From NCBI GenBank assembly GCA_934270345.1, contig CAKQPT010000001.1, positions 62,001 to 126,000 of the forward strand: DNA of 64,000 nucleotides, in the 5' to 3' direction. Every line of letters begins with the position of its first letter. The stretch's first letter is position 1. The DNA is from an uncultured Oribacterium sp. (GTDB lineage Bacteria > Bacillota > Clostridia > Lachnospirales > Lachnospiraceae). The notes under the pieces are model-generated. The model saw only the letters and a program-made list of their open reading frames with translations, did no database searches and had not been told where the DNA came from. A program made the position numbers and the translations under genes. Positions 1-8,390 of the stretch are shown in pieces.

Positions 1-1
1 G

Positions 2-547
2 ACCAACGTCACCGTCGTAACGAAGTCCAACATCGTAAAGCTGGCAGATGGTAACTTCCTGAAGACCGTTCACCGCATCGGTGCAGAGGAGTATCCGGAG
101 ATCGAGGTACAGGATAGACTCGTCGATGCGATGGCAGCGAAGATGACCGATCCGGAGTTCAATGCCGGCATCCAGGTGGTGGTGCTTCCAAACCTCTACG
201 GTGATATCATAACCGATGTCGCAGCGGAGCTTCAGGGTGGTCTCGGTACCGCATCCAGCTCCAACATCGGTAACCAGTACGCACTCTTCGAGGCGATTCA
301 TGGTACCGCACCATATCTTATGAGCCATGGCCGCGGAAACTATGCAAATCCATGCTCCCTCATCCGTGCGATGGGCGAAATGATGGCCCACATCGGTTAT
401 GGTGATCGGAAGGCGATCCTGGATCAGGCCCTCGAGATCTGCACCGTGACCGAGCGCAAGGTCGTACTGACCACTGAGACCAAGAATGCATCCGCAGCCG
501 AGTTCACCGATTACCTCATCGAGACCATAAAGGGTCTGGAGAAGTGA
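2..547 (+). CDS. Isocitrate/isopropylmalate dehydrogenase family protein, 3' part
   Basis: C-terminal part of a beta-decarboxylating dehydrogenase that enters the window from the left; the reading frame starts at base 2 and about 181 residues are visible. The motif NLYGDIITD (metal-binding Asp pair) followed by GGLGTASSSNIG and EAIHGTAP is the hallmark of the isocitrate/3-isopropylmalate/tartrate dehydrogenase family. The C-terminal region fits an NAD-type isocitrate dehydrogenase of about 330-360 residues, but substrate choice depends on the missing N-terminal part. It lies about 100 bp before prpF-, RraA- and aconitase-like genes, which supports a tricarboxylic-acid role (isocitrate to 2-oxoglutarate). 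Isopropylmalate dehydrogenase is less likely because no leu genes are near. Confidence 0.8.
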   Translation, partial: TNVTVVTKSNIVKLADGNFLKTVHRIGAEEYPEIEVQDRLVDAMAAKMTDPEFNAGIQVVVLPNLYGDIITDVAAELQGGLGTASSSNIGNQYALFEAIHGTAPYLMSHGRGNYANPCSLIRAMGEMMAHIGYGDRKAILDQALEICTVTERKVVLTTETKNASAAEFTDYLIETIKGLEK

Positions 548-577
548 TTTCTTAATACCTTGACATAGTGTATGATG

Positions 578-607
578 ACAGCATCCTTCGCAAGCGGAGG
601 ATGCTGT
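578..607 (+). terminator. Hairpin after the dehydrogenase gene
   Basis: Ten-base-pair perfect stem (578-587 with 598-607) and a 10-base loop, 30 bases after the dehydrogenase stop. The T-rich stretch behind it is weak, so it may be a leaky terminator or mRNA-stabilising hairpin between the dehydrogenase and the PrpF-like gene. Confidence 0.45.
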
Positions 608-648
608 TGCTTAAATAAAGTCTTTCGTTCATCATAAAGGAGCTTATC

Positions 649-1797
649 ATGAGAAAATTCAGGACAGTATTTATGCGTGGCGGCACCTCGAAGGGATGCC
701 TTTTTAAGAAGGAGGATCTTCCGGCGGACAGAGCCGAGTGGGATGACATTTTCCTGCAGGTCATGGGAAGTCCGGATCCGAAGCAGATCGATGGTATGGG
801 CGGTACCGTATCCTCCAACAACAAGATCGTCGTCATCTGGAAGTCCGAGGAGCCGAATGTCGACATCGAGTACCTGGTTGGCCAGGTCATCGTCGGCAAG
901 GAGCAGGTGGACTATAAGTCGAACTGCGGTAACATGACCGCTGCGGTTCCGGCCTTCGCGGTCGAAGAGGGCATGGTCGAGATCAAGGAGCCGGTCACGA
1001 CGGTTCGCATGCTGAACAAGAACACCGATAAGTATATCAATGTCGATGTACCGATCGATCCGGAGACCCATACCTTCGCACAGGATGGTGACTGCGCCAT
1101 CGCCGGTGTCGACGGTACGGCCGCCGAGCTGAAGGTCGATTTCCTGAACCCGGCGGGTGCCAAGACCGGGAAGCTCCTTCCGACCGGACATGTGATCGAT
1201 ACGCTCGATATCCCGGGCTTCGGAAAGCTCGAGGCGACCATCATCGATGTATCGAACCCGATCGTCCTGGTACGTGCCGAGGATATCGGCATGAAGGGCA
1301 CGGAGCTTCCGTCCGAGATCAATGCCAACACCCTGGTGATGGAGCTTCTCGAGAAGATCCGTGGCACCGCCTGTGTGATGATGGGCTTCGCAAAGGATCT
1401 TCAGGATGCCACCGATCATCAGCCAGGCGTTCCGAAGGTTGGATTCGTGACCAGTCCGGTCGGTTTTACGGATATCGAGGGGAAAGAGGTCAATGCAGAT
1501 AAGATGGACATCTGTGCCCGTGTCATTTCTGTCTTCAAGTGCCACAAGGCGATTCCGCTGACCGCTGCCAGCTCGGTTTCCACTGCCGCCTTCCTGGATG
1601 GTACGATCGTGAACCAGATTGCACCGGTGAAGCCGGGTCAGAGCACGGTCCGCATCGGTCATCCGAGCGGTGTGATGACCATGGTGCCGACCGTCGAGAA
1701 GCAGGGCGAGAACATGGCGGACGCGAAGGTGCCGGGTGTTGCAGTACAGCGTACGGCCCGCCGTATCATGGATGGATATGTCTATGTCAGAAATTAA
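649..1797 (+). CDS. PrpF-like cis/trans isomerase (aconitate/methylaconitate type)
   Basis: 382 residues, the usual PrpF length. PrpF proteins are cofactor-free isomerases of the diaminopimelate-epimerase fold that move a proton in unsaturated tricarboxylates such as 2-methylaconitate; relatives act on trans-aconitate or 4-oxalomesaconate. Seen here: the N-terminal MRGGTSKGC motif (residues 9-17) and SNCGNM around Cys93, matching the catalytic Cys region of PrpF. It starts after AAAGGAGC and overlaps the next gene by 14 bases, indicating translational coupling. Position between an isocitrate-dehydrogenase-family gene and aconitase-like genes suggests an aconitate isomer as substrate. The family is clear; the substrate is inference. 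Confidence 0.8.
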   Translation: MRKFRTVFMRGGTSKGCLFKKEDLPADRAEWDDIFLQVMGSPDPKQIDGMGGTVSSNNKIVVIWKSEEPNVDIEYLVGQVIVGKEQVDYKSNCGNMTAAVPAFAVEEGMVEIKEPVTTVRMLNKNTDKYINVDVPIDPETHTFAQDGDCAIAGVDGTAAELKVDFLNPAGAKTGKLLPTGHVIDTLDIPGFGKLEATIIDVSNPIVLVRAEDIGMKGTELPSEINANTLVMELLEKIRGTACVMMGFAKDLQDATDHQPGVPKVGFVTSPVGFTDIEGKEVNADKMDICARVISVFKCHKAIPLTAASSVSTAAFLDGTIVNQIAPVKPGQSTVRIGHPSGVMTMVPTVEKQGENMADAKVPGVAVQRTARRIMDGYVYVRN

Positions 1798-2401
1798 GAA
1801 AATACTGGAGCGGCTCCGGACCTTTACGGTGCCGGAGCTCTGCGATGGGCTGCCACTCTACCATGTCATGGATCATGAGATCAAGCCGCGGGTAGGCAGT
1901 ACCCACATCGTCGGGACCGCCGTCACGGTTGACGTGCCATCCGGGGAGGGTGGCATCGTCGCCGATGCGATTCTCTCCCTGAAGCCGGGGGATATCCTGG
2001 TGGTTTCCGGAAAGGGAAACTGCGAATGCTCCTACTGGGGCGATCATCGCTCCCTCTGCGCGAAGATGATGGGCGCGGAGGGCGTCATCGTGGATGGCGC
2101 ATTCCGGGACATCGAGGGCTGTGAAAATGTCGGCTTCCCGATCTTTGCGAAGGGACTGACCTGTGGCACGGCGCAGAAGTCCGGCGTCGGTGCCATCAAC
2201 GTGCCGGTGGCCTGTGGCAATCAGGTGGTGATGCCGGGGGATATCATCTGCGCAGATCGTAATGGTGTGCTCGTGATGCGTCCGGAGGAAGCACTGGAGG
2301 CCATGGCGAAATCGCTGGATAAGAAGCAGCGTCAGGAGGCGACGGTTCGGGAGATGATCGAGACCGGCAAGGTCATGACGAAGATCAAAAAGAGCGTATA
2401 A
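1784..2401 (+). CDS. RraA-like protein (HMG aldolase / oxaloacetate decarboxylase family)
   Basis: About 205 residues. Members of this family are metal-dependent class II pyruvate aldolases that cleave 4-hydroxy-4-methyl-2-oxoglutarate or 4-carboxy-4-hydroxy-2-oxoadipate and often decarboxylate oxaloacetate; RraA itself lacks the aldolase role. Seen: GVIVDGAFRDIEG with the Arg-Asp pair expected at the metal/substrate site, then FPIFAKG, and a GDHRSLCA segment. The start at 1784 (MSEIKK) is chosen to limit overlap with prpF; in-frame ATGs at 1778 and 1772 are possible. Beside citrate lyase genes, an oxaloacetate decarboxylase role is attractive because no biotin-dependent sodium pump subunit is in the window. 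Confidence 0.75.
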   Translation: MSEIKKILERLRTFTVPELCDGLPLYHVMDHEIKPRVGSTHIVGTAVTVDVPSGEGGIVADAILSLKPGDILVVSGKGNCECSYWGDHRSLCAKMMGAEGVIVDGAFRDIEGCENVGFPIFAKGLTCGTAQKSGVGAINVPVACGNQVVMPGDIICADRNGVLVMRPEEALEAMAKSLDKKQRQEATVREMIETGKVMTKIKKSV

Positions 2402-2570
2402 GCAGTCTGTATGACATCGATAGGGAATATCGAGTATCCATCTGAGAAAAGTCGGCGTATACTAGGAGGACAGCTCCTCGCGCTGGACCGAAGCGGGTAT
2501 GCTTCCGGAATCGGGATCAGCGCATGGGGACAGCCTTCGGGGCAGGATGTGAAAGGATATCGAAAAGTCT

Positions 2571-3515
2571 ATGGAAAACCTGATCTTCAGTCTTAATGCA
2601 ACGATGCCGATTTTTCTTATGATGGTACTGGGCTATGCTCTGCACCAGATCGGCTGGCTTGATACCGATTTTGCGAGTAAATTAAATAAATTTGTATTTC
2701 TGGTACCGCTGCCGGTAAACCTGTTCGTACAGGTGTCGGCGCTCGATATCCGCGAAGCCTGGGATACCCGTTTCGTCGTATTCTGCTTCGTCGCGACGCT
2801 ACTGAGCGTCATCATCGCTGCACTTCTGTCACGGATGCTTCATAACCATGCAGAGCGTGGCGAATTCGTGCAGGCGGCGTACCGCTCGAGTGCCTCTCTG
2901 ATCGGGGTGGCTTTCATCGAGAATATCTATGGTACCGCCGGGATGGCACCGCTCATGATCATCGGCGCCGTACCGCTTTATAATGTGATGGCCGTCGTGG
3001 CCCTCAGCCTGACTGATCCGGAGAATAAGGGACTCGATAAAAAGACGCTCTCGAAGACCGCTCGCGGGATCGTGACGAATCCGATCATCATCGGTATACT
3101 GGTCGGCCTTCTCTGGTCGCTTCTCCGTATCCCGCAGCCGAAGATCCTGCTCACGACCTGCAGTAAGGTCGGGGCGCTGGGCACCCCGCTCGGCCTGATG
3201 GCCATGGGCGCGATGTTCGACTTTAAGAAAGCCTTCGGCAAGCTGGGTCCGGCCTTCGGAGCCACGTTCCTCAAGCTCATCGGCTTCAATATCCTCTTTC
3301 TGCCGATGGCGGCCGCGCTCGGCTTCCGTACCGAGAAGCTGGTGGCGATTCTCGTCATGCTCGGCTCTGCCACGACCGTGAGCTGCTATGTGATGGCACG
3401 GAACATGCACCACGAGGGCACACTGACCTCCTCGGTCGTCATGCTGACGACCCTCTTCAGCGCGTTTTCCCTCACCTTCTGGCTGTGGCTCGTGAAGACG
3501 ATGGGGATGATTTAA
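2571..3515 (+). CDS. AEC-family membrane carrier
   Basis: 314 residues, almost entirely hydrophobic segments with a short polar loop near residues 145-160, as in auxin-efflux-carrier (AEC) proteins, a family that in bacteria moves malate, malonate and other organic acids. N-terminal MPIFLMMVLGYALHQIGWLD and the later NPIIIGILVGLL are typical. The ribosome-binding site is poor (AAAGG about 12 bases upstream), so the start is not certain. It is the only recognisable carrier within the tricarboxylate locus and is therefore the candidate importer for the acid, or exporter of a product. Confidence 0.8.
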   Translation: MENLIFSLNATMPIFLMMVLGYALHQIGWLDTDFASKLNKFVFLVPLPVNLFVQVSALDIREAWDTRFVVFCFVATLLSVIIAALLSRMLHNHAERGEFVQAAYRSSASLIGVAFIENIYGTAGMAPLMIIGAVPLYNVMAVVALSLTDPENKGLDKKTLSKTARGIVTNPIIIGILVGLLWSLLRIPQPKILLTTCSKVGALGTPLGLMAMGAMFDFKKAFGKLGPAFGATFLKLIGFNILFLPMAAALGFRTEKLVAILVMLGSATTVSCYVMARNMHHEGTLTSSVVMLTTLFSAFSLTFWLWLVKTMGMI

Positions 3516-3561
3516 TCCTGAGTTTATGAGGAACCCCAGGATGTTTAACTGTATAGAAAAA

Positions 3562-3585
3562 ACCGCCGGATACCGGCGGTTTTTC
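3562..3585. terminator. Bidirectional terminator
   Basis: GC-rich hairpin with a short loop flanked by A-run and T-run on both sides, placed between the convergent AEC carrier (+) and aconitase-like gene (-). It can serve both strands. Confidence 0.85.
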
Positions 3586-3590
3586 GTTTA

Positions 3591-5912
3591 TCAGTCATTT
3601 TTATAGTGGTTGATCAGGCATCCGCTCATGAGGATTTCTCTTTCCTCGTCAGTCAGCATGTCAAGCGTTGCATGAATGGTCTTTATCGTATGCGCTTTCA
3701 GCTCTGCCGGATTCAGTGAACGTACGTCTGTCTCGCTCTCAACCTGGATACTGCTGTCCAGCACATGCAGCTCAACTTCACTCGCGCCGCTTCGAAGGAG
3801 GGTTCGGATTCCTTCGATGTAGATATAGGTGCCAACCGGAAGCTCCAGCGTTTCTTCCGTACGCAGTGGCAGCAGGCCCCAGTTGATGAGGTTCGAGCGG
3901 TAGCGCTTCGTGGAGTATTCCTGTGCGAGGTTCGCGAAGCCGCCCAGCACCTTCTGGCAGGAGGCCGCCTGTTCACGGCTGGAGCCATCACCGATCTGGT
4001 TGGAGACCATGAGAGAACCGAAGGTCACGCCCTCCGGATCACCTGCATTCCGTGACGATGTCGGTGCCTGTTCGAGGTTTGGTGTAGCCTCGATCGCCCG
4101 AATCGCCTTTGCCGTCGGCACATACTGCGGATCACGTGAGATCATCGTGAAGCCGGAAATCTTCTCCGGATTCGAGCGATAGGAGCTCGCCTCACCAGAC
4201 GGCACCAGTTCGTCGGTCGTGACGGAGCCCTGGTAGGAGCCGGCGATCTTCAGAAGGAGATGCTCCTTCAGCGGTGCCATCTCCGGCCAGTCTGCGATGT
4301 TCGGGCCCTTCACGAGCTCTACCTTCGGATCTGCATGCCCATAGTTATCGTAGATCTGATTCGCATAGATCTTCTCGTTAAAATGATGATGAAGGTTTCG
4401 GTATTCTACGTTCGTGAGCTCGGTCGCGGCGGTCAGACGGCCTCCGTTTCGAACGGTCGCGGCGATGGAACGTGCATCCATGAGGCATACGGCCGCCATC
4501 TGGCCCTGGCCCGGCTTCGAGCCTTCACGGGTTGAGTAATTTCTCGTTACGTGGCGGATGCTCAGCTGATCGTTTGCCGGGGTGTCCGTAACACCGAAGC
4601 ATGGGCCACAGATGCATGGACGCATCGTGACGCCGGCGATGGCCAGCTCTGAGCCGATGCCCTGACGCATCAGGTCCTCCATCACCGGAAGGGAGGCCGG
4701 ATTCACATGCAGGTTCAGGCCGTTCCCCGGGATACCATAGATGTCACCGGCGCCTGCATTGCCCTCATCATCACTCAGCGGTGCACGGAGAATATCCGCG
4801 ATGGCGACGATGTTCTCGAACAGTCCGCCGGCACAGCCGGAAACCAGTGCCTGGTCCGGATAGAACGCGCCATCATGCACATGCTGCATGATGCGGAACG
4901 GCTCACCGTGGGCACCCTTGATCTTATTGCCTTCCGCCTCGACTTCACTGAGTACCGTCTCCATGTTTTCTTTAAACTCCCGGATCGGCATCGCATGGCT
5001 CGGATGGAATGGAAGCGCGATCATCGACTCGACCGTATCCATATCGATCTCGATATAGCGGTCATAGTACGCGCCGGCTTTCGGTGCAAGCTTCTGATAA
5101 TCTGCCGCACGGCCATGTTCGGCGAGATAGGTTTCCGTCTTCTCATCGGTGCACCAGATGGAGCTGAGTGCCGCAGATTCCGTCGTCATCACGTCGATGC
5201 CCATACGGAACTCCATCGAGAGATTTCCGATCCCCGGACCGAAGAACTCGAGTACGTTGTTCTTATTAAAGCCGTTTGCGAAGGTCTTCGCAATCAGTGC
5301 CAGTGCCACATCCATCGGGCCGATCCCCGGCTTCGGCGATCCGGTGAGACGAATGCCGATGATCTTCGGATAAGCGAGGTCATAGGTATGGCCGACCAGC
5401 TGCTTCACGAGCTCGCCGCCACCTTCACCGATGCCCATCGTGCCGAGGGCTCCGTAACGCGTATGCGAATCCGAGCCGAGAATCATCTTTCCTCCGCCGG
5501 CCATCTTCTCACGCATGTACTGGTGGAGAACGCCACGATAAGGCGGCACGAAGATACCACCGAACTTTTCAGCATTGGATAAGCCGAAGGCATGATCGTC
5601 CTCCAGGATCGTACCGCCGACAGCGCAGAGTGTGTTGTGGCAGTTGGACAGCACATACGGCATCGGGAACTTTGTGAGGCCGGATGCACGTGCCGTCTGC
5701 AGGATATTGACATAGTTGTTATCCGGGGAGACCATGCTGTCAAACTTCAGCTGAAGATGCTGCATGTCGCCACTGTGATTGTGGGCCGCCAGGATACGGT
5801 AGGCCATGGTTTTCTGACGGCCAGCCTCGACTGCCTGAGCAGGTGCCGCACTTGCGTCGGAAACATCACCCGTCGCGTCGAGGATGACGCCGTGATCAAA
5901 TAAAGTAACCAT
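3591..5912 (-). CDS. Aconitase-family hydratase, paralogue 1
   Basis: 773 residues with the four-domain aconitase layout. Visible active-site features: DSHT at 148-151, iron-sulfur cluster cysteines at Cys360 (SGCAGG) and Cys435/Cys438 (CGPC), and the swivel-domain substrate loop GDGSSRE with Ser644, Ser645 and Arg646. It is close in length and sequence to paralogue 2 at 8391-10688 and differs from AcnA/AcnB and isopropylmalate isomerase in motif wording (SGCAGG rather than GSCTNS), so it belongs to a distinct hydratase branch. Predicted reaction is hydration/dehydration of aconitate or a related tricarboxylate. Its own promoter lies at 5997-6025 on the minus strand and a LysR gene is just upstream in the same direction. 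Confidence 0.85.
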   Translation of the reverse strand: MVTLFDHGVILDATGDVSDASAAPAQAVEAGRQKTMAYRILAAHNHSGDMQHLQLKFDSMVSPDNNYVNILQTARASGLTKFPMPYVLSNCHNTLCAVGGTILEDDHAFGLSNAEKFGGIFVPPYRGVLHQYMREKMAGGGKMILGSDSHTRYGALGTMGIGEGGGELVKQLVGHTYDLAYPKIIGIRLTGSPKPGIGPMDVALALIAKTFANGFNKNNVLEFFGPGIGNLSMEFRMGIDVMTTESAALSSIWCTDEKTETYLAEHGRAADYQKLAPKAGAYYDRYIEIDMDTVESMIALPFHPSHAMPIREFKENMETVLSEVEAEGNKIKGAHGEPFRIMQHVHDGAFYPDQALVSGCAGGLFENIVAIADILRAPLSDDEGNAGAGDIYGIPGNGLNLHVNPASLPVMEDLMRQGIGSELAIAGVTMRPCICGPCFGVTDTPANDQLSIRHVTRNYSTREGSKPGQGQMAAVCLMDARSIAATVRNGGRLTAATELTNVEYRNLHHHFNEKIYANQIYDNYGHADPKVELVKGPNIADWPEMAPLKEHLLLKIAGSYQGSVTTDELVPSGEASSYRSNPEKISGFTMISRDPQYVPTAKAIRAIEATPNLEQAPTSSRNAGDPEGVTFGSLMVSNQIGDGSSREQAASCQKVLGGFANLAQEYSTKRYRSNLINWGLLPLRTEETLELPVGTYIYIEGIRTLLRSGASEVELHVLDSSIQVESETDVRSLNPAELKAHTIKTIHATLDMLTDEEREILMSGCLINHYKND

Positions 5913-5996
5913 CTTTTTCTCCTTCTACGATGTTTCGGTGCTCATCGCCTGAATCGCAGGAAATGATATAAAAAGAGCACCCTGTACTTGAATCCA

Positions 5997-6025
5997 ATTA
6001 TACGGGTACTCCTTCTTATAAGTAA
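5997..6025 (-). promoter_or_regulatory. Promoter of aconitase-family paralogue 1
   Basis: On the minus strand, TTACTT (6020-6025), 17-base spacer, TATAAT (5997-6002). The transcript would have a leader of about 80 bases containing a 7-bp outer stem (GGTGCTC/GAGCACC). Confidence 0.6.
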
Positions 6026-6061
6026 AATATATTGATTTGTATGTTTTTTATGTACTTTTCT

Positions 6062-7024
6062 CTATCGGGTGGTGCTTTCCGCTTCAAACACCTGCTGCAT
6101 CGTTTCGATCAGGCCACGCTCCGCCTCGCCGAGGTAAACATTTTCCTTATAGACTGCGTTGACCTCCCAGCAGTCCGGCGTCGGGCCGTAATTGTAAACA
6201 CTGAAATTCGGATTCTGAAACGGCACGATGGCACGCTCCGGCACGATGGTCACGCCGAGACCAGAGGCCGCCAGCTGCGTCGCGGAGATACAGCTCGATA
6301 CCTCCATGATTTCTTTCGGTAGAAAATCGAAGCGACGGAAAATATCGTCTACCTTCCGACGGATGTACTGGCCGCGTTTCATGATGATAAACGGAAGGTC
6401 CCGGAGCAGCCGAAGGTCGACCTCCGGAAGATCCTCGAGGAGGTTCGAGGCATCACGCACCCTCTGTCCGCCCGCTGAGACCAGCATGTCCTCCCTGATC
6501 ATGCCTTTTCCGGCGACGAGGAAGAGGCGCTCGGTATAGATGTACTCCGTCTTCACGCCGACCGGCAGCTGCTCCGTCCCGCCCGGCAGTACACAGAAGG
6601 CGATCTTATCATTCATGAGGTTCGTGATGATCTCCTCGGACTTCGATTCCTGCAGATGGATCTCGATGTTCGGAAACTGTGCCCGGAACGGCCCGATCAC
6701 CCTCGGCAGCATGTAGCCTGCCCGCTCCGTCGGGATGCCAATGTTGATGCGCCCTTTCTGTCCGTGGCCGATATCGGCGAGCTCACGTCGGAGATTATCC
6801 TTCAGAAGCATGATTTCCCGCGCAGTCTTCACATAGCGCTCTCCGGCATAGGTCAGCGAGATCGGATTCGTCTTCCGGTCAAAGAGCTTCACCCCGAGGT
6901 CCTCCTCCACCTTCGAGATGATGTAGCTTAAGGATGGCTGTGAAATATACAGCTTCTTCGCCGCCTCCGTCACACTATGATGATCCGCCACCGCGATGAT
7001 GTAGCTCAGCTCTCTGAAGTCCAT
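6062..7024 (-). CDS. LysR-family transcriptional regulator 1
   Basis: About 320 residues. N-terminal winged helix-turn-helix of LysR type (MDFRELSYIIAVADHHSVTE at residues 1-20, then SQPSLSYIISKVEEDLG) and a C-terminal periplasmic-binding-protein-like effector domain. ATG at 7024 is chosen because GGAGG sits 7 bases upstream; the GTG at 7030 is too close to it. The gene lies upstream of and co-directional with aconitase paralogue 1, with a separate promoter between them. Likely senses a tricarboxylate or a related metabolite; the effector cannot be read from the sequence. Confidence 0.85.
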   Translation of the reverse strand: MDFRELSYIIAVADHHSVTEAAKKLYISQPSLSYIISKVEEDLGVKLFDRKTNPISLTYAGERYVKTAREIMLLKDNLRRELADIGHGQKGRINIGIPTERAGYMLPRVIGPFRAQFPNIEIHLQESKSEEIITNLMNDKIAFCVLPGGTEQLPVGVKTEYIYTERLFLVAGKGMIREDMLVSAGGQRVRDASNLLEDLPEVDLRLLRDLPFIIMKRGQYIRRKVDDIFRRFDFLPKEIMEVSSCISATQLAASGLGVTIVPERAIVPFQNPNFSVYNYGPTPDCWEVNAVYKENVYLGEAERGLIETMQQVFEAESTTR

Positions 7025-7065
7025 ATACACGCCTCCGTCAGAAAAATATCAAAGTCTATTATATA

Positions 7066-7170
7066 TTAAAACCTGCATTTTTCATAGATTTGTTCTATAG
7101 GCCCATACCGGTTTTTGCGCCGGAAGAATTCATCAGCCTCCTCATAAATCGCGATGAGGAATGATGTCAA
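7066..7170 (-). pseudogene. Possible remnant of a LysR gene 5' end
   Basis: Reading the minus strand, a short open frame contains FLIAIYEE (7138-7161), identical to residues 8-15 of the neighbouring LysR protein 2. Over those 24 bases 21 are identical and all three differences are third-position, synonymous changes. Downstream of the match similarity is lost and a stop follows. This suggests a decayed copy of the N-terminal LysR region, though the match is short. Confidence 0.35.
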
Positions 7171-7176
7171 AAAAAT

Positions 7177-7197
7177 GCCGTTGATCGGCGGTTTTTT
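7177..7197 (-). terminator. Terminator of LysR gene 2
   Basis: GCCG/CGGC hairpin with a 5-base loop, preceded and followed by A- and T-runs; on the minus strand it lies about 35 bases after the stop of the LysR gene at 7230. Confidence 0.7.
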
Positions 7198-7229
7198 CTA
7201 TACATTCGGTTATGCGTTACATGAGAAAT

Positions 7230-8147
7230 TCACGTCAGAATCTCGTGCATCACATCCCGCAGCGCAAGCGTCGCCTTGCTATGATAGCGACCAGGTGCCA
7301 GCGCCGTCGAGATCTCGATGGTGCCGCCGTCCTTCCCGAGGGAGAGGAACTCCGCGTTCCGGAAGTAGTGACGGGAACTGTAATAGGTGAAGGCGAGCCC
7401 CTGCCCAGCAGCTCCGAGGGAAGAGGCCAGCAGGACCGACATGTTGTCATTATACGTGATCGGCGTGAGCTCATTTTTCAGAAAGGTACGACGGGCATAC
7501 TGCCCGAGCATCGTATCCGTGCCACAGAGATTAAATTCATAGTTCGCCGCATCCCGAAGATCGACGTACATCGGAATCCGCGAGGTCCCGTTGTGCTGTC
7601 GATTTTTTTTTGCCTTTTTCATGATCGGGTGTGTCGGACTCGTGATGAGACAGATCTCATCGGTCATCAGGTACTCCGACTCGATCCGGCTGTGCTTATC
7701 CGGGGTGGCGAGCAGGGCGAGATCGAGATCACCATTCGAGAGGAGCTGCTCGAGCATACGGGAACGACCATCCACCACCTTCACATGAAGATTCGGATAC
7801 TTCATATGGAAGGCATTCAGCACCGGTGGCAGTATATAGGATCCCCGAAACGTATTGATGCCGAGAATGACACTGCCGCTCTTCAGATTCGCCGTATCCT
7901 GCATCTCATCCTGGACGCGCTTATACTCCGCGGTCGCCTTATACGCGTACTGAAGCAGCAGCTCCCCCGCCTCCGTCGTGCGCACACCACTCGCCGTGCG
8001 CACGAAGATCCGGTACCCAAGCGCCTGCTCATAATTCGAGAGAAACTGTGACAGACTCGACTGCGCCATGTACAGACGCTCCGCCGCCCGCGAAATACTC
8101 TTCTCCTCATAAATCGCAATCAGAAAATTCAGATCCTTCAGTTCCAT
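7230..8147 (-). CDS. LysR-family transcriptional regulator 2
   Basis: 305 residues. The LysR helix-turn-helix is at the N-terminus (SISRAAERLYMAQSSLSQFL), followed by the effector-binding domain (SGSVILGINTFRGSYILPPV and onward). AAGGAG lies 8 bases before ATG 8147. It is divergent from aconitase paralogue 2, the classic arrangement in which a LysR protein controls itself and the neighbour from the shared intergenic region; two matching dyads of ATC-N9-GAT type are found there (8220-8270). Predicted activator of the hydratase gene and perhaps of the citrate lyase operon. Confidence 0.88.
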   Translation of the reverse strand: MELKDLNFLIAIYEEKSISRAAERLYMAQSSLSQFLSNYEQALGYRIFVRTASGVRTTEAGELLLQYAYKATAEYKRVQDEMQDTANLKSGSVILGINTFRGSYILPPVLNAFHMKYPNLHVKVVDGRSRMLEQLLSNGDLDLALLATPDKHSRIESEYLMTDEICLITSPTHPIMKKAKKNRQHNGTSRIPMYVDLRDAANYEFNLCGTDTMLGQYARRTFLKNELTPITYNDNMSVLLASSLGAAGQGLAFTYYSSRHYFRNAEFLSLGKDGGTIEISTALAPGRYHSKATLALRDVMHEILT

Positions 8148-8219
8148 TTAAGCAGCTCCTTTCTTCCTTATTCTGATAATTATTATTAATTATAGCTCTA
8201 AATTACAGAATTACGTATC

Positions 8220-8270
8220 ATATCGGAATTATCGATAACCAGTATAACAAAATATCGGATTCTGCGATAT
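8220..8270. promoter_or_regulatory. Tandem LysR-type operator dyads
   Basis: Two dyads with the same half-sites: ATATCG-N7-CGATAA at 8220-8238 and a perfect ATATCG-N7-CGATAT at 8252-8270. Each contains ATC-N9-GAT and the T-N11-A LysR-box core. They start 32 bases apart, about three helical turns, so bound dimers would lie on the same face. The region is between a LysR gene and its divergent target. Confidence 0.7.
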
Positions 8271-8390
8271 CTGAATATAAGATATTATCCTTTTATAGAA
8301 AACATAGATTTCAACATTCATTACCGTTCAGACAGGGAGCCCTCCGAGCCCACTGTCTGGACAGCAACATATCATCCAAAGGAGGTACAT

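Noticed and set aside
511..1662. 383-codon open frame on the minus strand
   Set aside because: Antisense of the PrpF-like gene, whose family motifs are on the plus strand.
2411..2596. 61-codon frame in the gap before the AEC carrier
   Set aside because: No ribosome-binding site, unremarkable composition, and it overlaps the AEC start.
5953..5967. ATC-N9-GAT upstream of aconitase paralogue 1 as a LysR box
   Set aside because: It lies in the transcribed leader, its flanks do not form a dyad, and a single match in this length is expected by chance fairly often.
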